Origin: Gordionus sp. m RMFG-2023
Lineage: Eukaryota > Nematomorpha > Gordioida > Chordodea > Parachordodidae
Assembly: GCF_954871325.1 (NCBI RefSeq)
Contig: NC_088775.1
Span: 37,115,561-37,179,560, forward strand
Direction: 5' to 3'
Length of the DNA: 64,000 nt
Shown one piece after another: positions 57,001-61,945 of this stretch. Under the pieces are notes generated by a model. That model did not search any database, was not told the DNA's origin, and worked only from the letters and a program-made list of their open reading frames with translations. Every line of letters starts with the position of its first letter. The stretch's first letter is position 1. Both the position numbers and the translations under genes were made by a program.

Positions 57001-57389
57001 TTAAACATCGAGCCGTTTAACAACACTAATGAGCATATATTAAATTTTATTGATATCCATACTTTTTCACTCTCAAATATAGCAATTCATTTAACACCCC
57101 CCCCCCTTCTCAGCCAAAAAACATTAATTTATATTTTCGTAGTACGTTGGAAAATTTTAATGAATTAGTGGCAAGATAATGATCGAGAACTCGGACAAGT
57201 TGATTTATAACCAGAAGATTAGAACGGTCATATATTAGTGGACCCAAGAAATCGATCAGTGGCTTATAACGGGCGAAAAAAGTGGGAAGATCGTTAACTT
57301 TGCTAGAACGATTTAGAATGGCTAAGGTAATGTTGGATACGATGGGAGTCGTGGAAGATTTGATAACAGGGCAGACCTTTTTGGCACAT
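11681..57389 (-). CDS. THOC2: THO complex subunit 2 (THOC2), 20 exons, 5' end not found
   Basis: THOC2 is the large scaffold of the nuclear THO complex, which couples transcription to mRNA export as part of TREX. Twenty minus-strand exons (listed separately) join with GT-AG introns and consistent phase to about 1187 residues plus stop. Landmarks recalled from human THOC2 occur in the same order: [103 protein letters not shown] and [11 protein letters not shown]. The C-terminal ~300 residues are polar and low-complexity, as in the family. The first base of the most upstream exon completes a split codon, so further upstream exons exist. AATAAA overlaps the stop codon (11677-11682). Exons look less AT-rich than the introns. 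No frameshift or internal stop was seen in the exon set, so the gene looks functional. Confidence 0.93.
12092..12162 (-). CDS. THOC2: THOC2 exon 19 (tail)
   Basis: A 71-bp exon reading [20 protein letters not shown] then GIT. Acceptor AATAG. I chose the donor GTTTAT at 12086-12091 because it gives a 67-bp intron that restores the long downstream frame. The reading frame without splicing would end at 11916. Confidence 0.65.
12210..12432 (-). CDS. THOC2: THOC2 exon 18 (tail)
   Basis: Opens after acceptor TCTTAG and reads [20 protein letters not shown], then [17 protein letters not shown], ending VFKVNAK. It is a lysine- and proline-rich tail segment. Donor GA|GTAAAT, followed by a 47-bp intron. 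Phase agrees with both neighbours. Confidence 0.75.
12659..12914 (-). CDS. THOC2: THOC2 exon 17 (low-complexity tail)
   Basis: Starts [19 protein letters not shown] and continues with Asn, Ser, Thr and Lys-rich sequence to SSPAAS. There is no conserved domain, as in the tails of other THOC2 proteins. Placement rests on phase (phase 0 in, one base out, completed by TA of the next exon), acceptor AACAG, strand and position. Confidence 0.75.
12915..13383. other. THOC2 intron sequence, no gene seen
   Basis: AT-rich 5' flank of the internally deleted hAT within the 8.5-kb intron. Nothing recognised. Confidence 0.4.
13384..15227 (+). mobile_element. Internally deleted hAT with perfect 8-bp target duplication
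   Basis: GAAAATAT flanks both sides (13376-13383, 15228-15235). Terminal repeats begin CAGTCTTGTTA at both ends and continue into G/C-rich subterminal blocks with repeated GGAGCGGGAG (13430-13480, 15150-15195). Inside are a BED-finger start and a hATC end but no catalytic middle. The 1.84-kb size and perfect duplication suggest a recent non-autonomous copy. Confidence 0.9.
13728..15024 (+). pseudogene. hAT transposase with catalytic core deleted
   Basis: The 5' exon encodes a BED-type zinc finger: CLLCINNKM with FNLKKHLK. A splice (13910|14434) joins it to RVHDNQ. Then [20 protein letters not shown] and [14 protein letters not shown], with an in-frame stop after KVM. From 14859 the frame jumps to [20 protein letters not shown] and [13 protein letters not shown] (hATC). 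The region that should hold the second catalytic Asp and most of the RNase H fold is missing. Confidence 0.85.
15359..15374. repeat. 16-bp palindrome copy 1 (GGTGCATATATGCACC)
   Basis: Perfect self-complementary sequence 16 bp inside the 5' end of piggyBac 2. It may be a transposase-binding site; that function is inferred. Confidence 0.7.
15702..15717. repeat. 16-bp palindrome copy 2
   Basis: Same sequence as copy 1, followed by GTTAACC, so its flank is inverted relative to copy 1. Confidence 0.7.
16197..17896 (+). pseudogene. piggyBac transposase 2
   Basis: Acidic N-terminus ([13 protein letters not shown]), then [19 protein letters not shown]. The three catalytic Asp are in [27 protein letters not shown] and [16 protein letters not shown]. 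The C-terminal finger reads [19 protein letters not shown]. There is one in-frame stop after SSSPFNG and about three frameshifts (near 17150, 17400 and 17700), so it is dead. It differs clearly in sequence from elements 1 and 3. Confidence 0.88.
18014..18029. repeat. 16-bp palindrome copy 3
   Basis: Same sequence, preceded by GGTTAAC, about 130 bp inside the 3' end of piggyBac 2. Confidence 0.7.
18209..18405. mobile_element. Small hAT-like MITE
   Basis: Inverted ends TAGTGTTAAACGGCC and, reverse-complemented, TTATGTTAAACGGCC. Flanks GTTGCCAA and GTTGTTAC are a weak 8-bp duplication. About 197 bp, non-coding. Confidence 0.6.
18406..19996. other. THOC2 intron, no gene seen
   Basis: AT-rich intron sequence. 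Open frames here are short and unlike any family I know. Confidence 0.4.
19997..20705. mobile_element. hAT-type MITE with CGATAT-rich ends
   Basis: Perfect 8-bp duplication ATATAAAA (19989-19996, 20706-20713). Ends TAGGGATGTACCGATAT and, reverse-complemented, TAGGGGTGTACCGATAC. Subterminal regions repeat TATCGGATCGG many times on both sides in inverted order. No coding sequence. It is related by its ends to the element at 61946-62728. Confidence 0.88.
20714..21401. other. THOC2 intron, no gene seen
   Basis: AT-rich 5' part of the 8.5-kb intron; nothing recognised. Confidence 0.4.
21402..21468 (-). CDS. THOC2: THOC2 exon 16
   Basis: A 67-bp exon encoding [20 protein letters not shown] then KE, matching human [20 protein letters not shown]. 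It marks the end of the conserved body; the remaining exons encode the low-complexity tail. Acceptor TACAG, donor GAA|GTATGC. An 8.5-kb intron follows. Confidence 0.93.
21624..21739 (-). CDS. THOC2: THOC2 exon 15
   Basis: Encodes [20 protein letters not shown], then [19 protein letters not shown], matching human [20 protein letters not shown]. Acceptor ATCAG, donor TC|GTAAGT. Confidence 0.96.
21740..22376. other. THOC2 intron, no gene seen
   Basis: AT-rich intron. CAGGCCCGGCCTGGGTAC at about 22306 resembles the G/C cores of the MITEs but lacks ends. Confidence 0.4.
22377..22697 (-). CDS. THOC2: THOC2 exon 14, with a Ser/Thr-rich insertion
   Basis: Begins [11 protein letters not shown] and ends [20 protein letters not shown], then [19 protein letters not shown], the THOC2 signature around [20 protein letters not shown]. 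Between the two parts lie about 50 residues rich in Ser, Thr, Asn and Pro that replace a shorter human linker. Donor GTAAGG. Confidence 0.95.
22869..22997 (-). CDS. THOC2: THOC2 exon 13
   Basis: Encodes [20 protein letters not shown], then [16 protein letters not shown], matching human [20 protein letters not shown]. Acceptor TTTAG; the donor GTGTTT is weak but gives the expected joint [12 protein letters not shown] (human TYEKECGNYPGF). Confidence 0.93.
23399..23512. repeat. Direct repeat in a THOC2 intron
   Basis: AATACAACAAAACAAAAATGC followed by TTAATGTCTAT and TTCAGAAAT occurs twice about 60 bp apart. Non-coding, within the 787-bp intron between exons 12 and 13. Confidence 0.55.
23785..23942 (-). 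CDS. THOC2: THOC2 exon 12
   Basis: Encodes [20 protein letters not shown], then [15 protein letters not shown] and [13 protein letters not shown], matching human ETITKFLQLCIFPR, DAVYCARFVELVH and LLCYDR. Acceptor CTCAG; the donor is GTTATG, a weak match to consensus. Confidence 0.95.
24478..24622 (-). CDS. THOC2: THOC2 exon 11 (basic coiled-coil stretch)
   Basis: Encodes [20 protein letters not shown], then [14 protein letters not shown] and DWFYQ, aligned with human [20 protein letters not shown]. It is a charged helical segment. Acceptor TTCAG, donor C|GTGAGC. Confidence 0.95.
24909..25035 (-). CDS. THOC2: THOC2 exon 10
   Basis: Encodes [18 protein letters not shown], then [20 protein letters not shown], matching human PQFYATFWSLTMYDL and YEREVNKLKVQMKAIDDN. 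Acceptor TACAG, donor GAT|GTAAAA. Confidence 0.95.
26040..26580. repeat. Left tandem array of ~118-bp units (TGACAATTGTCA)
   Basis: Successive GTGACA starts are 110, 114, 118 and 117 bp apart. Units share ATAATCGTTATTTTT, TTTTTGACGAAAATATG and GAAGATGTACCATAGATAAG. The last two full units are almost identical, suggesting recent expansion or conversion. Confidence 0.85.
26998..27275. repeat. Right tandem array, inverted, of the same units
   Basis: Reverse-complement units start AAAAATAACGATTATGACAA at about 27001, 27122 and 27240. They mirror the left array. Confidence 0.8.
28008..29370 (+). pseudogene. ZMYM-type hAT relic (5' end and partial core)
   Basis: The 5' side begins with a G/C-rich stretch (CAGAGGGAGGAGGAGCAGC at 28008, C-rich runs to 28115) like ZMYM-hAT termini. 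Coding remnants: [20 protein letters not shown] with RIIIRYIF (DETTD-like region), then [12 protein letters not shown] and [15 protein letters not shown]. The hATC end is missing; a different element begins at about 29400. Confidence 0.65.
29400..31830 (-). pseudogene. Degenerate DDE-like transposase of a dispersed metazoan family
   Basis: Minus-strand pieces in order: [121 protein letters not shown] and [19 protein letters not shown] know this order from repetitive proteins in arthropod and cnidarian genomes with a GTHSVCVC motif, a CNPP Cys cluster and a later SDGAASQYKNR motif. I cannot name its superfamily. Many breaks, clearly dead. A MITE (30300-30715) is inserted in it. Confidence 0.65.
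30300..30715. mobile_element. MITE family A copy 1 (TAGAGATCTGCAAAGTTAGG ends)
   Basis: Perfect 8-bp duplication ATGAGAAT (30292-30299, 30716-30723). Ends TAGAGATCTGC and GCAGATCACTA. Subterminal repeats of CGGGCCGGG around an AT-rich centre. 416 bp, non-coding; hAT-type by duplication length. Confidence 0.9.
31831..32389. other. THOC2 intron, no gene seen
   Basis: AT-rich. No recognised coding sequence. Confidence 0.4.
32390..32640 (+). pseudogene. Helitron replicase scrap (N-terminal Cys/His region)
   Basis: Reads [13 protein letters not shown], then [31 protein letters not shown] and, in a shifted frame, [15 protein letters not shown]. The pattern HxCGxM, CxxC-like site, CCxxGKVxLPxLPxP and NPLxxxFxxxIRxYN is typical just before the Helitron-like N domain. 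One in-frame stop and one frameshift; nothing else of the element is seen. It stops 40 bp from THOC2 exon 9. Confidence 0.6.
32679..32773 (-). CDS. THOC2: THOC2 exon 9 (isolated between two large introns)
   Basis: A 95-bp exon reading [20 protein letters not shown], then PPKVWEDI, matching human KVHKYITS and VSKVWDDIS. Its final AG joins T of the next exon to make the Ser of ISP. It is flanked by introns of 13.8 and 7.6 kb packed with transposons, yet both splice sites are intact. Confidence 0.9.
32774..33654. other. THOC2 intron, no gene seen
   Basis: AT-rich; nothing recognised up to the outer hAT. Confidence 0.4.
34076..37336 (-). mobile_element. hAT copy 1, full length, minus orientation
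   Basis: Perfect 8-bp duplication GTATATTT (34068-34075, 37337-37344). Ends CAGAGTTGTTAAA(C/G) at both termini. Subterminal AAAGTAGCGCGCTA repeats occur at both ends. 3.26 kb. It carries a multi-exon transposase (34317-37103). It is nearly identical to copy 2, 205 bp away in the opposite orientation. Confidence 0.93.
34317..37103 (-). pseudogene. hAT transposase, copy 1 (BED finger, DDE core, hATC)
   Basis: Exons read right to left. 37103-36885 has the acidic start and BED finger (CLKCKKN…SYNLKKHLK). 36844-36468 has [20 protein letters not shown] and [14 protein letters not shown] (first catalytic Asp). The next, from about 36418, has [20 protein letters not shown] and [15 protein letters not shown] (second Asp). 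Then come an acidic linker, [28 protein letters not shown], and h[23 protein letters not shown]. An in-frame TAA before [10 protein letters not shown] is shared with copy 2. Small frame breaks occur near 34530. Confidence 0.85.
37542..40819 (+). mobile_element. hAT copy 2, plus orientation
   Basis: Perfect 8-bp duplication ATTATTAG (37534-37541, 40820-40827). The 3' end reads CGTTTAACAACTCTG; the 5' end (CAGAGTGTGCTACAAGTAGC) has a short deletion relative to copy 1. 3.28 kb. Confidence 0.93.
37783..40550 (+). pseudogene. hAT transposase, copy 2
   Basis: Same exon order as copy 1. The 81-residue segment 38177-38422 is identical to copy 1. The second catalytic motif reads [11 protein letters not shown], so the conserved Asp is His here. 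The shared TAA before [10 protein letters not shown] is present, and frames break near 39605 and at the hATC end (RLGMVILK instead of RLGDDNIEM). It is inactive, though only slightly diverged from copy 1. Confidence 0.85.
41345..41520 (+). pseudogene. C-terminal hAT transposase scrap of the outer element
   Basis: Reads [20 protein letters not shown] then KIVPIPLKG and, after a break, [14 protein letters not shown]. This matches the hATC end of Ac/BED-type hATs (WWKxxxxxxPxLSxLARxxL … LNPENVDALVFLH). The CSSAxSERxFS block between the two parts is deleted. Confidence 0.7.
42163..42304. mobile_element. 142-bp hAT MITE with internal ATCTAGATACAGATA repeats
   Basis: Perfect 8-bp duplication GTTTCAAC (42155-42162, 42305-42312). 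Ends CAGAGTTGTTAAA and TTTAACAACTCTG match the ends of the hAT copies at 34-41 kb, so it could be mobilised by that family. Internally (A)TCTAGATACAGATA recurs about four times. Confidence 0.9.
42493..44844. mobile_element. Foldback element copy 2 (left end truncated, inverted to copy 1)
   Basis: Left arm units with GTGACAATTGTCA lie at 42716-43170 and inverted units at 43670-44260. The centre (43180-43620) is the reverse complement of the centre of copy 1. The right end reads GCCGATTACACAACACTA; the left terminus is missing, so no target duplication can be seen. Confidence 0.85.
45177..46058. mobile_element. MITE family B (CAGAGACTTGCAGAGGTACC ends) with a MITE nested in it
   Basis: Ends CAGAGACTTGCAG and, reverse-complemented, CAGAGACCTGCAG. 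Flanks ATATATAT and ATATATAA make a near-perfect 8-bp duplication. G/C-rich subterminal blocks (GGCCCGGCCCG). A second small element (45392-45614) interrupts it. Confidence 0.8.
45392..45614. mobile_element. Nested 223-bp MITE, AAACGGCTC inverted ends
   Basis: Ends TAATGTTATTAAACGGCTCG and, reverse-complemented, TAGTGTTGTTAAACAGCTCG, with extended inverted complementarity (GAGCCGA, AAAACGGCTAACTCA). No clear target duplication. A related end (CGAGCCGTTTAACAACACTA) is at 57008-57027. Confidence 0.7.
46059..46597. other. THOC2 intron, no gene seen
   Basis: AT-rich, nothing recognised. Confidence 0.4.
46598..46762 (-). CDS. THOC2: THOC2 exon 8
   Basis: Encodes [20 protein letters not shown], then [13 protein letters not shown] and [10 protein letters not shown], matching human CHDTLVQFGGFLAS and HDAAFFLSR. 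Phase 0 at both ends. It is followed by the longest intron (13.8 kb), which holds the nested transposon cluster. Confidence 0.94.
46763..48678. other. THOC2 intron of 1.9 kb, no gene seen
   Basis: AT-rich; only short Lys/Ile/Phe/Tyr-rich open frames. GGCCTGGATT near 47952 may be a MITE scrap. Confidence 0.4.
48679..48906 (-). CDS. THOC2: THOC2 exon 7
   Basis: Encodes [18 protein letters not shown], then [19 protein letters not shown] and [11 protein letters not shown], matching human GGYFGQIRNTKKSSQRLK and KLVGKLYDQ. A short Asn/Thr-rich insert ([15 protein letters not shown]) precedes HIKLLGK. Acceptor AATAG, donor CAG|GTAAAT, phase 0 at both ends. Confidence 0.95.
49150..49350. repeat. Tandem duplication of a ~107-bp unit
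   Basis: TTGATTAAAATCTATAATCC, then TAGCCTTTTTCTATTT and ATCAAGCTCCACAAAGAAAA, occurs twice in direct order (about 49161 and 49268) within the intron between THOC2 exons 6 and 7. Copies differ at a few positions. Confidence 0.8.
49486..49904 (-). CDS. THOC2: THOC2 exon 6, with a lineage insertion
   Basis: Begins [13 protein letters not shown], then [45 protein letters not shown] and [15 protein letters not shown]. In human THOC2 the equivalents of NGLK and LVLKELV are only a few residues apart. Here about 35 extra polar residues, rich in Gly, Thr, Glu and Ser, sit between them. The insert is in frame and has no splice signals that would clearly remove it. Confidence 0.93.
50435..50820. mobile_element. 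MITE family A copy 2
   Basis: Perfect 8-bp duplication ATTTATAT (50427-50434, 50821-50828). Same ends and same CGGGCCGGG subterminal repeats as the copy at 30300-30715. Inserted inside foldback copy 3. Confidence 0.9.
51366..51984 (+). mobile_element. hAT scrap with BED-like piece and 3' terminus
   Basis: Reads [18 protein letters not shown] (BED-like) at about 51390, then an acidic piece ([10 protein letters not shown]). The last ~100 bp repeat the 3' end of the 34-41 kb hAT family (GTAGCGCGCTAC … AACAACTCTG at 51984). The following GTGAAAAT equals uninterrupted foldback sequence, so this was its insertion point. The 5' terminus is lost. Confidence 0.6.
52249..52565. other. THOC2 intron, no gene seen
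   Basis: Nothing recognised. Confidence 0.35.
52566..52978 (-). pseudogene. Unidentified intronless coding-like sequence inside a THOC2 intron
   Basis: Starts [20 protein letters not shown]. After a frame change it reads [37 protein letters not shown] and [11 protein letters not shown]. Past an in-frame TAA the same frame continues [20 protein letters not shown] and [19 protein letters not shown]. Its amino acid mix (Cys, Asp, Glu, Gln, Leu heptad-like spacing) looks like a real helical or coiled-coil protein of about 140 residues. I do not recognise the family. It may be a processed pseudogene or a decayed small nested gene. Confidence 0.4.
52979..54105. other. THOC2 intron, no gene seen
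   Basis: AT-rich. Short open frames on both strands have the composition of noise. Confidence 0.4.
54106..54199 (-). CDS. THOC2: THOC2 exon 5
   Basis: Encodes [20 protein letters not shown], then [11 protein letters not shown], matching human [20 protein letters not shown]. The last base (T) pairs with AT of the next exon to form Tyr before CLLESL (human YCIIEAL). Donor GTAAGT. Confidence 0.95.
54262..54346 (-). CDS. THOC2: THOC2 exon 4
   Basis: Encodes [10 protein letters not shown] followed by [18 protein letters not shown], one of the best-conserved THOC2 segments. A 62-bp intron separates it from the next exon, so short introns are real in this gene. Confidence 0.95.
54476..54715. mobile_element. 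MITE family B scrap
   Basis: Begins CAGAGACCTGCAGAGGTATC like the 5' end at 45177, with GGCCCAGC/GGCCTGACCCGG blocks; the 3' end is missing. It lies in the 465-bp intron between THOC2 exons 3 and 4. Confidence 0.65.
54812..54940 (-). CDS. THOC2: THOC2 exon 3
   Basis: Reads [13 protein letters not shown], then [16 protein letters not shown], matching human YRLYGQWKNETYNS and VKVKAQTIDRAKYIM. Acceptor AATAG, donor AG|GTTCGA. Phase fits both neighbours. Confidence 0.92.
54941..56608. other. THOC2 intron of 1.7 kb, no gene supported
   Basis: AT-rich with a less AT-rich island at 55900-56330. Minus frame 55898-56113 ([20 protein letters not shown]) and a plus frame at 56121-56333 are open there, but splice phase needs no exon and I recognise no family. 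Confidence 0.35.
56609..56757 (-). CDS. THOC2: THOC2 exon 2
   Basis: Encodes [19 protein letters not shown], then CCLSES and YQH, matching human LLSITDQVLLPSLSLMD, CMSEE and YQHRY. The donor splits an Arg codon (AG|A) shared with the next exon. Acceptor ATTAG. Confidence 0.9.
57008..57027. repeat. Orphan MITE terminus
   Basis: CGAGCCGTTTAACAACACTA repeats the terminal sequence of the nested MITE at 45392-45614. The other end is not clear. Confidence 0.5.
57146..57389 (-). CDS. THOC2: THOC2 exon 1 (first seen in the window)
   Basis: Starts CAKKVCPVI and contains [20 protein letters not shown] and LDHYLA, which align with the human stretch around [20 protein letters not shown]. Acceptor AAACAG at the high end, donor AAC|GTACTA at the low end. 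The 244-bp length leaves one base that completes a codon from an upstream exon I could not find. Confidence 0.85.
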
Positions 57390-57779
57390 CTGTTTATGTG
57401 GTAGTTTTAATATCTATATAAATTTGGTTATAGTCTGATTAGAAATTAAAATTTGTTAAATTTTTAGAATGTGATTTAAAAAAGCGGAAGAATCTTAATT
57501 TTAATGTTTGAACAAAGGTACAAATTACCGTTACTCGCTATTCAAAAAAAGGTAACACGTTGCTCGTTTTTAGATTTTTTTATTTGGAATACTATACTAT
57601 TTTTATTTATAGTCGCTAATATAAAATATTAAAACAATATTATTAAATCAAAAAAAATAAAGGGGGGATGGATGGCTATCAAAACTTTCGTATTGTGCAG
57701 AGAATGGGAGGGTTGTATTATAATAATAAATGAAAAATTAGAATGATCTTTATTTTCAAAATATTTTATTAGATCATCT

Positions 57780-57900
57780 TAAGAACCTTCATCCAGATCC
57801 TCATAATTTTTTTTTATCTTTATCAGAATTTTATCTGTATTCGTATTTTTACTTTGATGTTTTTTTAGATTAGAGCTACAAAACATCCAGGTTGAAATAC
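57780..57900 (-). pseudogene. Possible BED-finger scrap of a hAT
   Basis: Minus strand reads SSNLKKHQSKNTNTDKI and later NYEDLDEGS before a stop. SSNLKKH is the second half of a BED finger as in the other hATs here. The Cys pair is not convincing. Confidence 0.35.
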
Positions 57901-57919
57901 TTGAATTAAGGAATGGAGG

Positions 57920-58140
57920 CCTAAGGTGCAAAAGGTGCCTTCACGCCCTGTGGGTATTTCTAGCTGATAAAAACCAGCCATCCACATCCATTTTTATTTT
58001 TCTTATTTAATCAATTCTAACATATATAGCCATGAAGGTGCAAAAGGCCCCCATAAGCCCAGTGTTTCCGGCTGGTAAACTCCAGCTATCAACACCTATA
58101 TTTACTTTTGCATTATAGAATCAATTCCAACATATATAAC
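57920..58140. repeat. Two tandem ~112-bp repeat units
   Basis: AAGGTGCAAAAGG, then TTTCTAGCTG/TTTCCGGCTG and AATCAATTC(T/C)AACATATATA, occurs twice (starts near 57923 and 58035). The units have diverged substantially. Non-coding. Confidence 0.7.
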
Positions 58141-59370
58141 AAAACTATTTATTAACTGATGAATATAATAATAAAAATGGGTTACATAATCACTAGCATT
58201 ATAACACAAGAAAATTTTAGACACCTAAATTGGTGAAGACTAGAAAAACTTTTAGGCATCTAAAAGAAAAGTAACCAATTAAAAATTTATATATATATTA
58301 TACACATTAAGAGAGACTATATAACCAAATGTTAAATTTTCAATCTATCCACCCAGCCAATCCAGTCGACCAAAGAGTTCGGAATCGGTTTTAAAATAAG
58401 ATTTGACTTTGGAAATGCCAACAACCAGATCCCATGCCCTACCCAGCCTCGAAGGCAATAATTCTCTCTATGCACCCTGATGCATATTATAAAATAACAG
58501 CAATATATTTATTATGTATGAAACAAATGCAATACCTTTTTATTGGGTAACTTTTCTTACAATATTATTGGATCATATTTTTCCTCTAATGATATATCCG
58601 CTTATATTATTGCTGCCATAATTACTTTATTTTAAAATTAAACTATATTTTGTTTTTCTCTTTTTAATGGTGGATTAATCAGATCCATACCCTGCATTTC
58701 AAGGTAAATTATAATTTCATTATTTTTAGAGATATTACATAAATTATGCTTCAGAATTTTTTTTATTTGATTGAATTTTCTAGCTGAAAGACCTACTGTT
58801 TCATATACAATGATCAATATTTATCAATTATTTGTTCATAATGAAGGAATATGGTTTGTATAAATAAAATTTGCTATATAAAATATAATTTAAGAATATG
58901 ATGAAGGGATAAATATTTTACCAAAATAACCAATTTAAAAAATACAACTGCTGATGTGAAAATGGGGGTAACTAATAAGGATATGATTGGCTTATATGTA
59001 AAAGATTTGATATAGGATAGTAGATCAACTCGAGGACTCATTATCTCATAGACATTAATTGGATGAAACCCAATATATTTTAAAATTTAAATTTTTAGCC
59101 TTGTAACATTTAGATATAAATGTGGAACAATATCATATGAAATTAGCACTGATGATACAAATCAATATTTATAAGTAATTTATTTATAATAAAAACAATA
59201 AACTATATATATATAATTTATTTATAATAGAATCAAATTCATGTATAGAATAATAACCAATAAATTTATATTTAGAATAAGAATCAGTAAATTTATGTTA
59301 CAGGAATGTCTTTGAGTTGGACTAGCAGGATAGGGGTAATTTATTTTCATTAAAAATCGAATTATTTTAT
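58141..59370. other. No supported gene
   Basis: AT-rich apart from a more G/C-rich patch at 58330-58490. That patch is open in two minus frames (for example DLVVGISKVKSYFKTDSELF), but I could not align it to THOC2. Confidence 0.35.
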
Positions 59371-59378
59371 TTGGTTAA

Positions 59379-61862
59379 ACCTTTGACGTCACACGATTTG
59401 TTTTGACATCATGTAATATAATTAAATATTTTAAATTTATAAAAGCCTATAGATTTAATTTAACATCATATGATATAATCATATGATATAAATATAATAA
59501 AAATACTTTCGCATTTTCTTAAAATTAATAGTATATTTTTTTATTTTTAAATTTGAACCAATTATATTTTCATAATTTTTTTTTCCATTTTACTGAATTT
59601 TACGATTTTATAACAACAATAAAACATATTCTGTGGAAAATATATATTATTCCTAAAATTCTTATTAATTATTAAAGGTAAGAGTATAATATTATGATCA
59701 ATTATTTTATTAAAATGACTATGCTCTTTTTTATATCAACTCAAAGTGCATGATGACAAAATAAGTCAATGGGATTTTAGAATACAACTTTTAAATATTT
59801 TTTTTCGTTTTATATTTATAATGGTTTTCTATAGTTATAATGAAATTTTACCATAAAATGTATTCTAAATCCAATCAGACCATACCATTTTTTAATTTGG
59901 CGTTCATAAGACCTATATCTTCTGACTTGTATTATAATTTTACATTTAATATATTTTTTAAAATGATTCTATATAATTTATAGATGCCAAATAATTTATT
60001 AATAGTGGAGGGAGATATTTCGGAAGCTGATATCGATGAATCAAATCATGAGGAATTTAATTTTCATACTCCTACGATGATTTCCCTTTCAAATTCATCA
60101 ACTCCAATATCTAATAATCTTCAAATCGAGATAAAGGATAGAGAAATTAATAATAACATTAATCATTCAAAATGATATGAAATGGAGAGTAGGTGATATA
60201 CATCAATTGTACACAAATTATGCTAATAAATTTTCCACTTCAACCAATATATTAACTCTGTATCAATAATTCAAATTATTTATTTCAAATAATATACTAA
60301 AATACTAAATAATATATGTGAACAAAGTAATTTATACAGTTTTCAGCAAATAAATCGATCGCTAAATCTAGATATAAATGAATTAGAACAATTTATAGGC
60401 ATACATCTTTTTTCTTCTTTGGTCAAAGTTCCTTCATATAGACAGTATTGGTCTGCAGAATTAGCGTTCCCTCAAATTACGGAAACTATGTCTCGAACCA
60501 GGTTCCAAATATTGCAAAAATATTTACATTTTAATGATAATTCTCAACTTATCCCAAGAAATCAAGATGGATATGATAAATGTTTTAAAATTAGGGCATT
60601 TATTAAAGAGATTCAAAATAATATGCAAAAAATAGAGATGGAGGAAAGAGTATGTGTTGATGAATTAATCATCCCGTTTAAAGGGCGGAGTTCTTTAAAA
60701 CAATATATAAAATCAAAGCCTCACAAATGGGGTATCAAAATTTTTGCATTAGCTGGATCATCCGGTATTGTATATGAATTTAAGATTTATGCGGGAAAGC
60801 AAACTAATCCAACACCCTCAGAATTAGGGATAAGTGGTGATACAGTCCTTCAATTGGCTAAAAATATCCCGAAATTTCAAAATCATAAACTCTTTTGCGA
60901 TAATTATTTTTCTTCAATAGCATTGGCTAAAAAATTAAAAGAAAAAGGTATATTTATGGTAGGGACTATTAGAAGTAATCGTTTGAAAGATTGCAAGTTA
61001 AAATGTGATAAAGACTTTAAAAAAAGAAGGTCGTGGGAACTATGTATATAAAGTTGATAAAAAAGAAAATATAATAATTGTCAAATGGTATGACAATAAA
61101 TTTGTGCACATCATCTCAACATTTGTCGGTGTTCATCTGGTAGTAAATGTAAAAAGATGGTCACTGAGTAACAAAGAATATATTGAAGTTCCAAAACCAA
61201 ATGTATTAAAAATATATAATGAAGGTATGGGAGGAGTCGATTTACACAATATGCTTGTTGAATGCTATAGAGTAGATATCAAAGGAAAAAGATTCTACTT
61301 AAGAATTATTTTTCATCTCATAGATATGTGTGTAGTAAATTCATGGCTTTTGTATAAACGGCAAATATGCCATGAAAAGGAGAATAAAATCATGAAACTT
61401 ATACAATTTAAAACACATATTGTTAAAGCATTGTTATCGGCAGGAAAAACTAGCAAAAGAAAATCAGGGAGGCCTTTAAATAAACCGATTAAAAAAAAAT
61501 TTCTTCTATAATGGCTCCTATATCTGATATCAGATATGATAACATAGGTCATTGGCCAGATTCCTGCAAAACTAGGCAAAGGTGCAAGTTATGCATAAAT
61601 GCATACTCAAGAACAAAATGTGGAAAATGTAATATATATTTCTGTTTTAATCAATTTAGAAATTGTTTTCGACATTTTCATAATAAATAAATATTTGTAT
61701 TTTTTTATTACACAAAAGCCTGATGATTTGATTTGGCATCATCATTTTTTTTAACTGTATATTTAAGTTGAAACAAATATTAGGCATCTATGGAGTGTAT
61801 AAATGAATAATTTATAAAAAAAAAAAATTTTTTAAATTAATAAAAAGTTGGGCGTCAAAGGG
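59379..61862 (+). mobile_element. piggyBac element 3, TTAA-flanked
   Basis: TTAA at 59375-59378 and 61863-61866. Ends ACCTTTGACGTC and, reverse-complemented, CCCTTTGACGCC. Subterminal GA(C/T)(A)TCAT motifs occur at both sides. 2.48 kb, containing a transposase relic at 59984-61690. Confidence 0.88.
59984..61690 (+). pseudogene. piggyBac transposase 3
   Basis: The N-terminal third (MPNNLLIVEGDISEADIDE) is broken by stops up to about 60340. The core is long and open from 60360: ELEQFIGIHLFSSLVK, YRQYWSAELAFPQITETMSR, with catalytic Asp in VCVDELIIPFKGRSS, LFCDNYFSSIALA and MGGVDLHNMLVECYRV. The C-terminal finger reads RCKLCINAYSRTKCGKCN. Frameshifts lie near 61020 and 61505. It belongs to the PGBD-like branch and is distinct from elements 1 and 2. 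Confidence 0.88.
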
Positions 61863-61945
61863 TTAAATTTCAACATAGCAGACAGAAAAATAAGGAAGAA
61901 ATCAAATTTAAAGTCTGTTTTGAAATGATAGAAGTAACTGATTAC

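Noticed and set aside
58330-58490. G/C-richer patch open in two minus frames, possible missing THOC2 exon
   Set aside because: Neither frame aligns with the THOC2 N-terminal region I remember, and no donor gives the phase required by exon 1.
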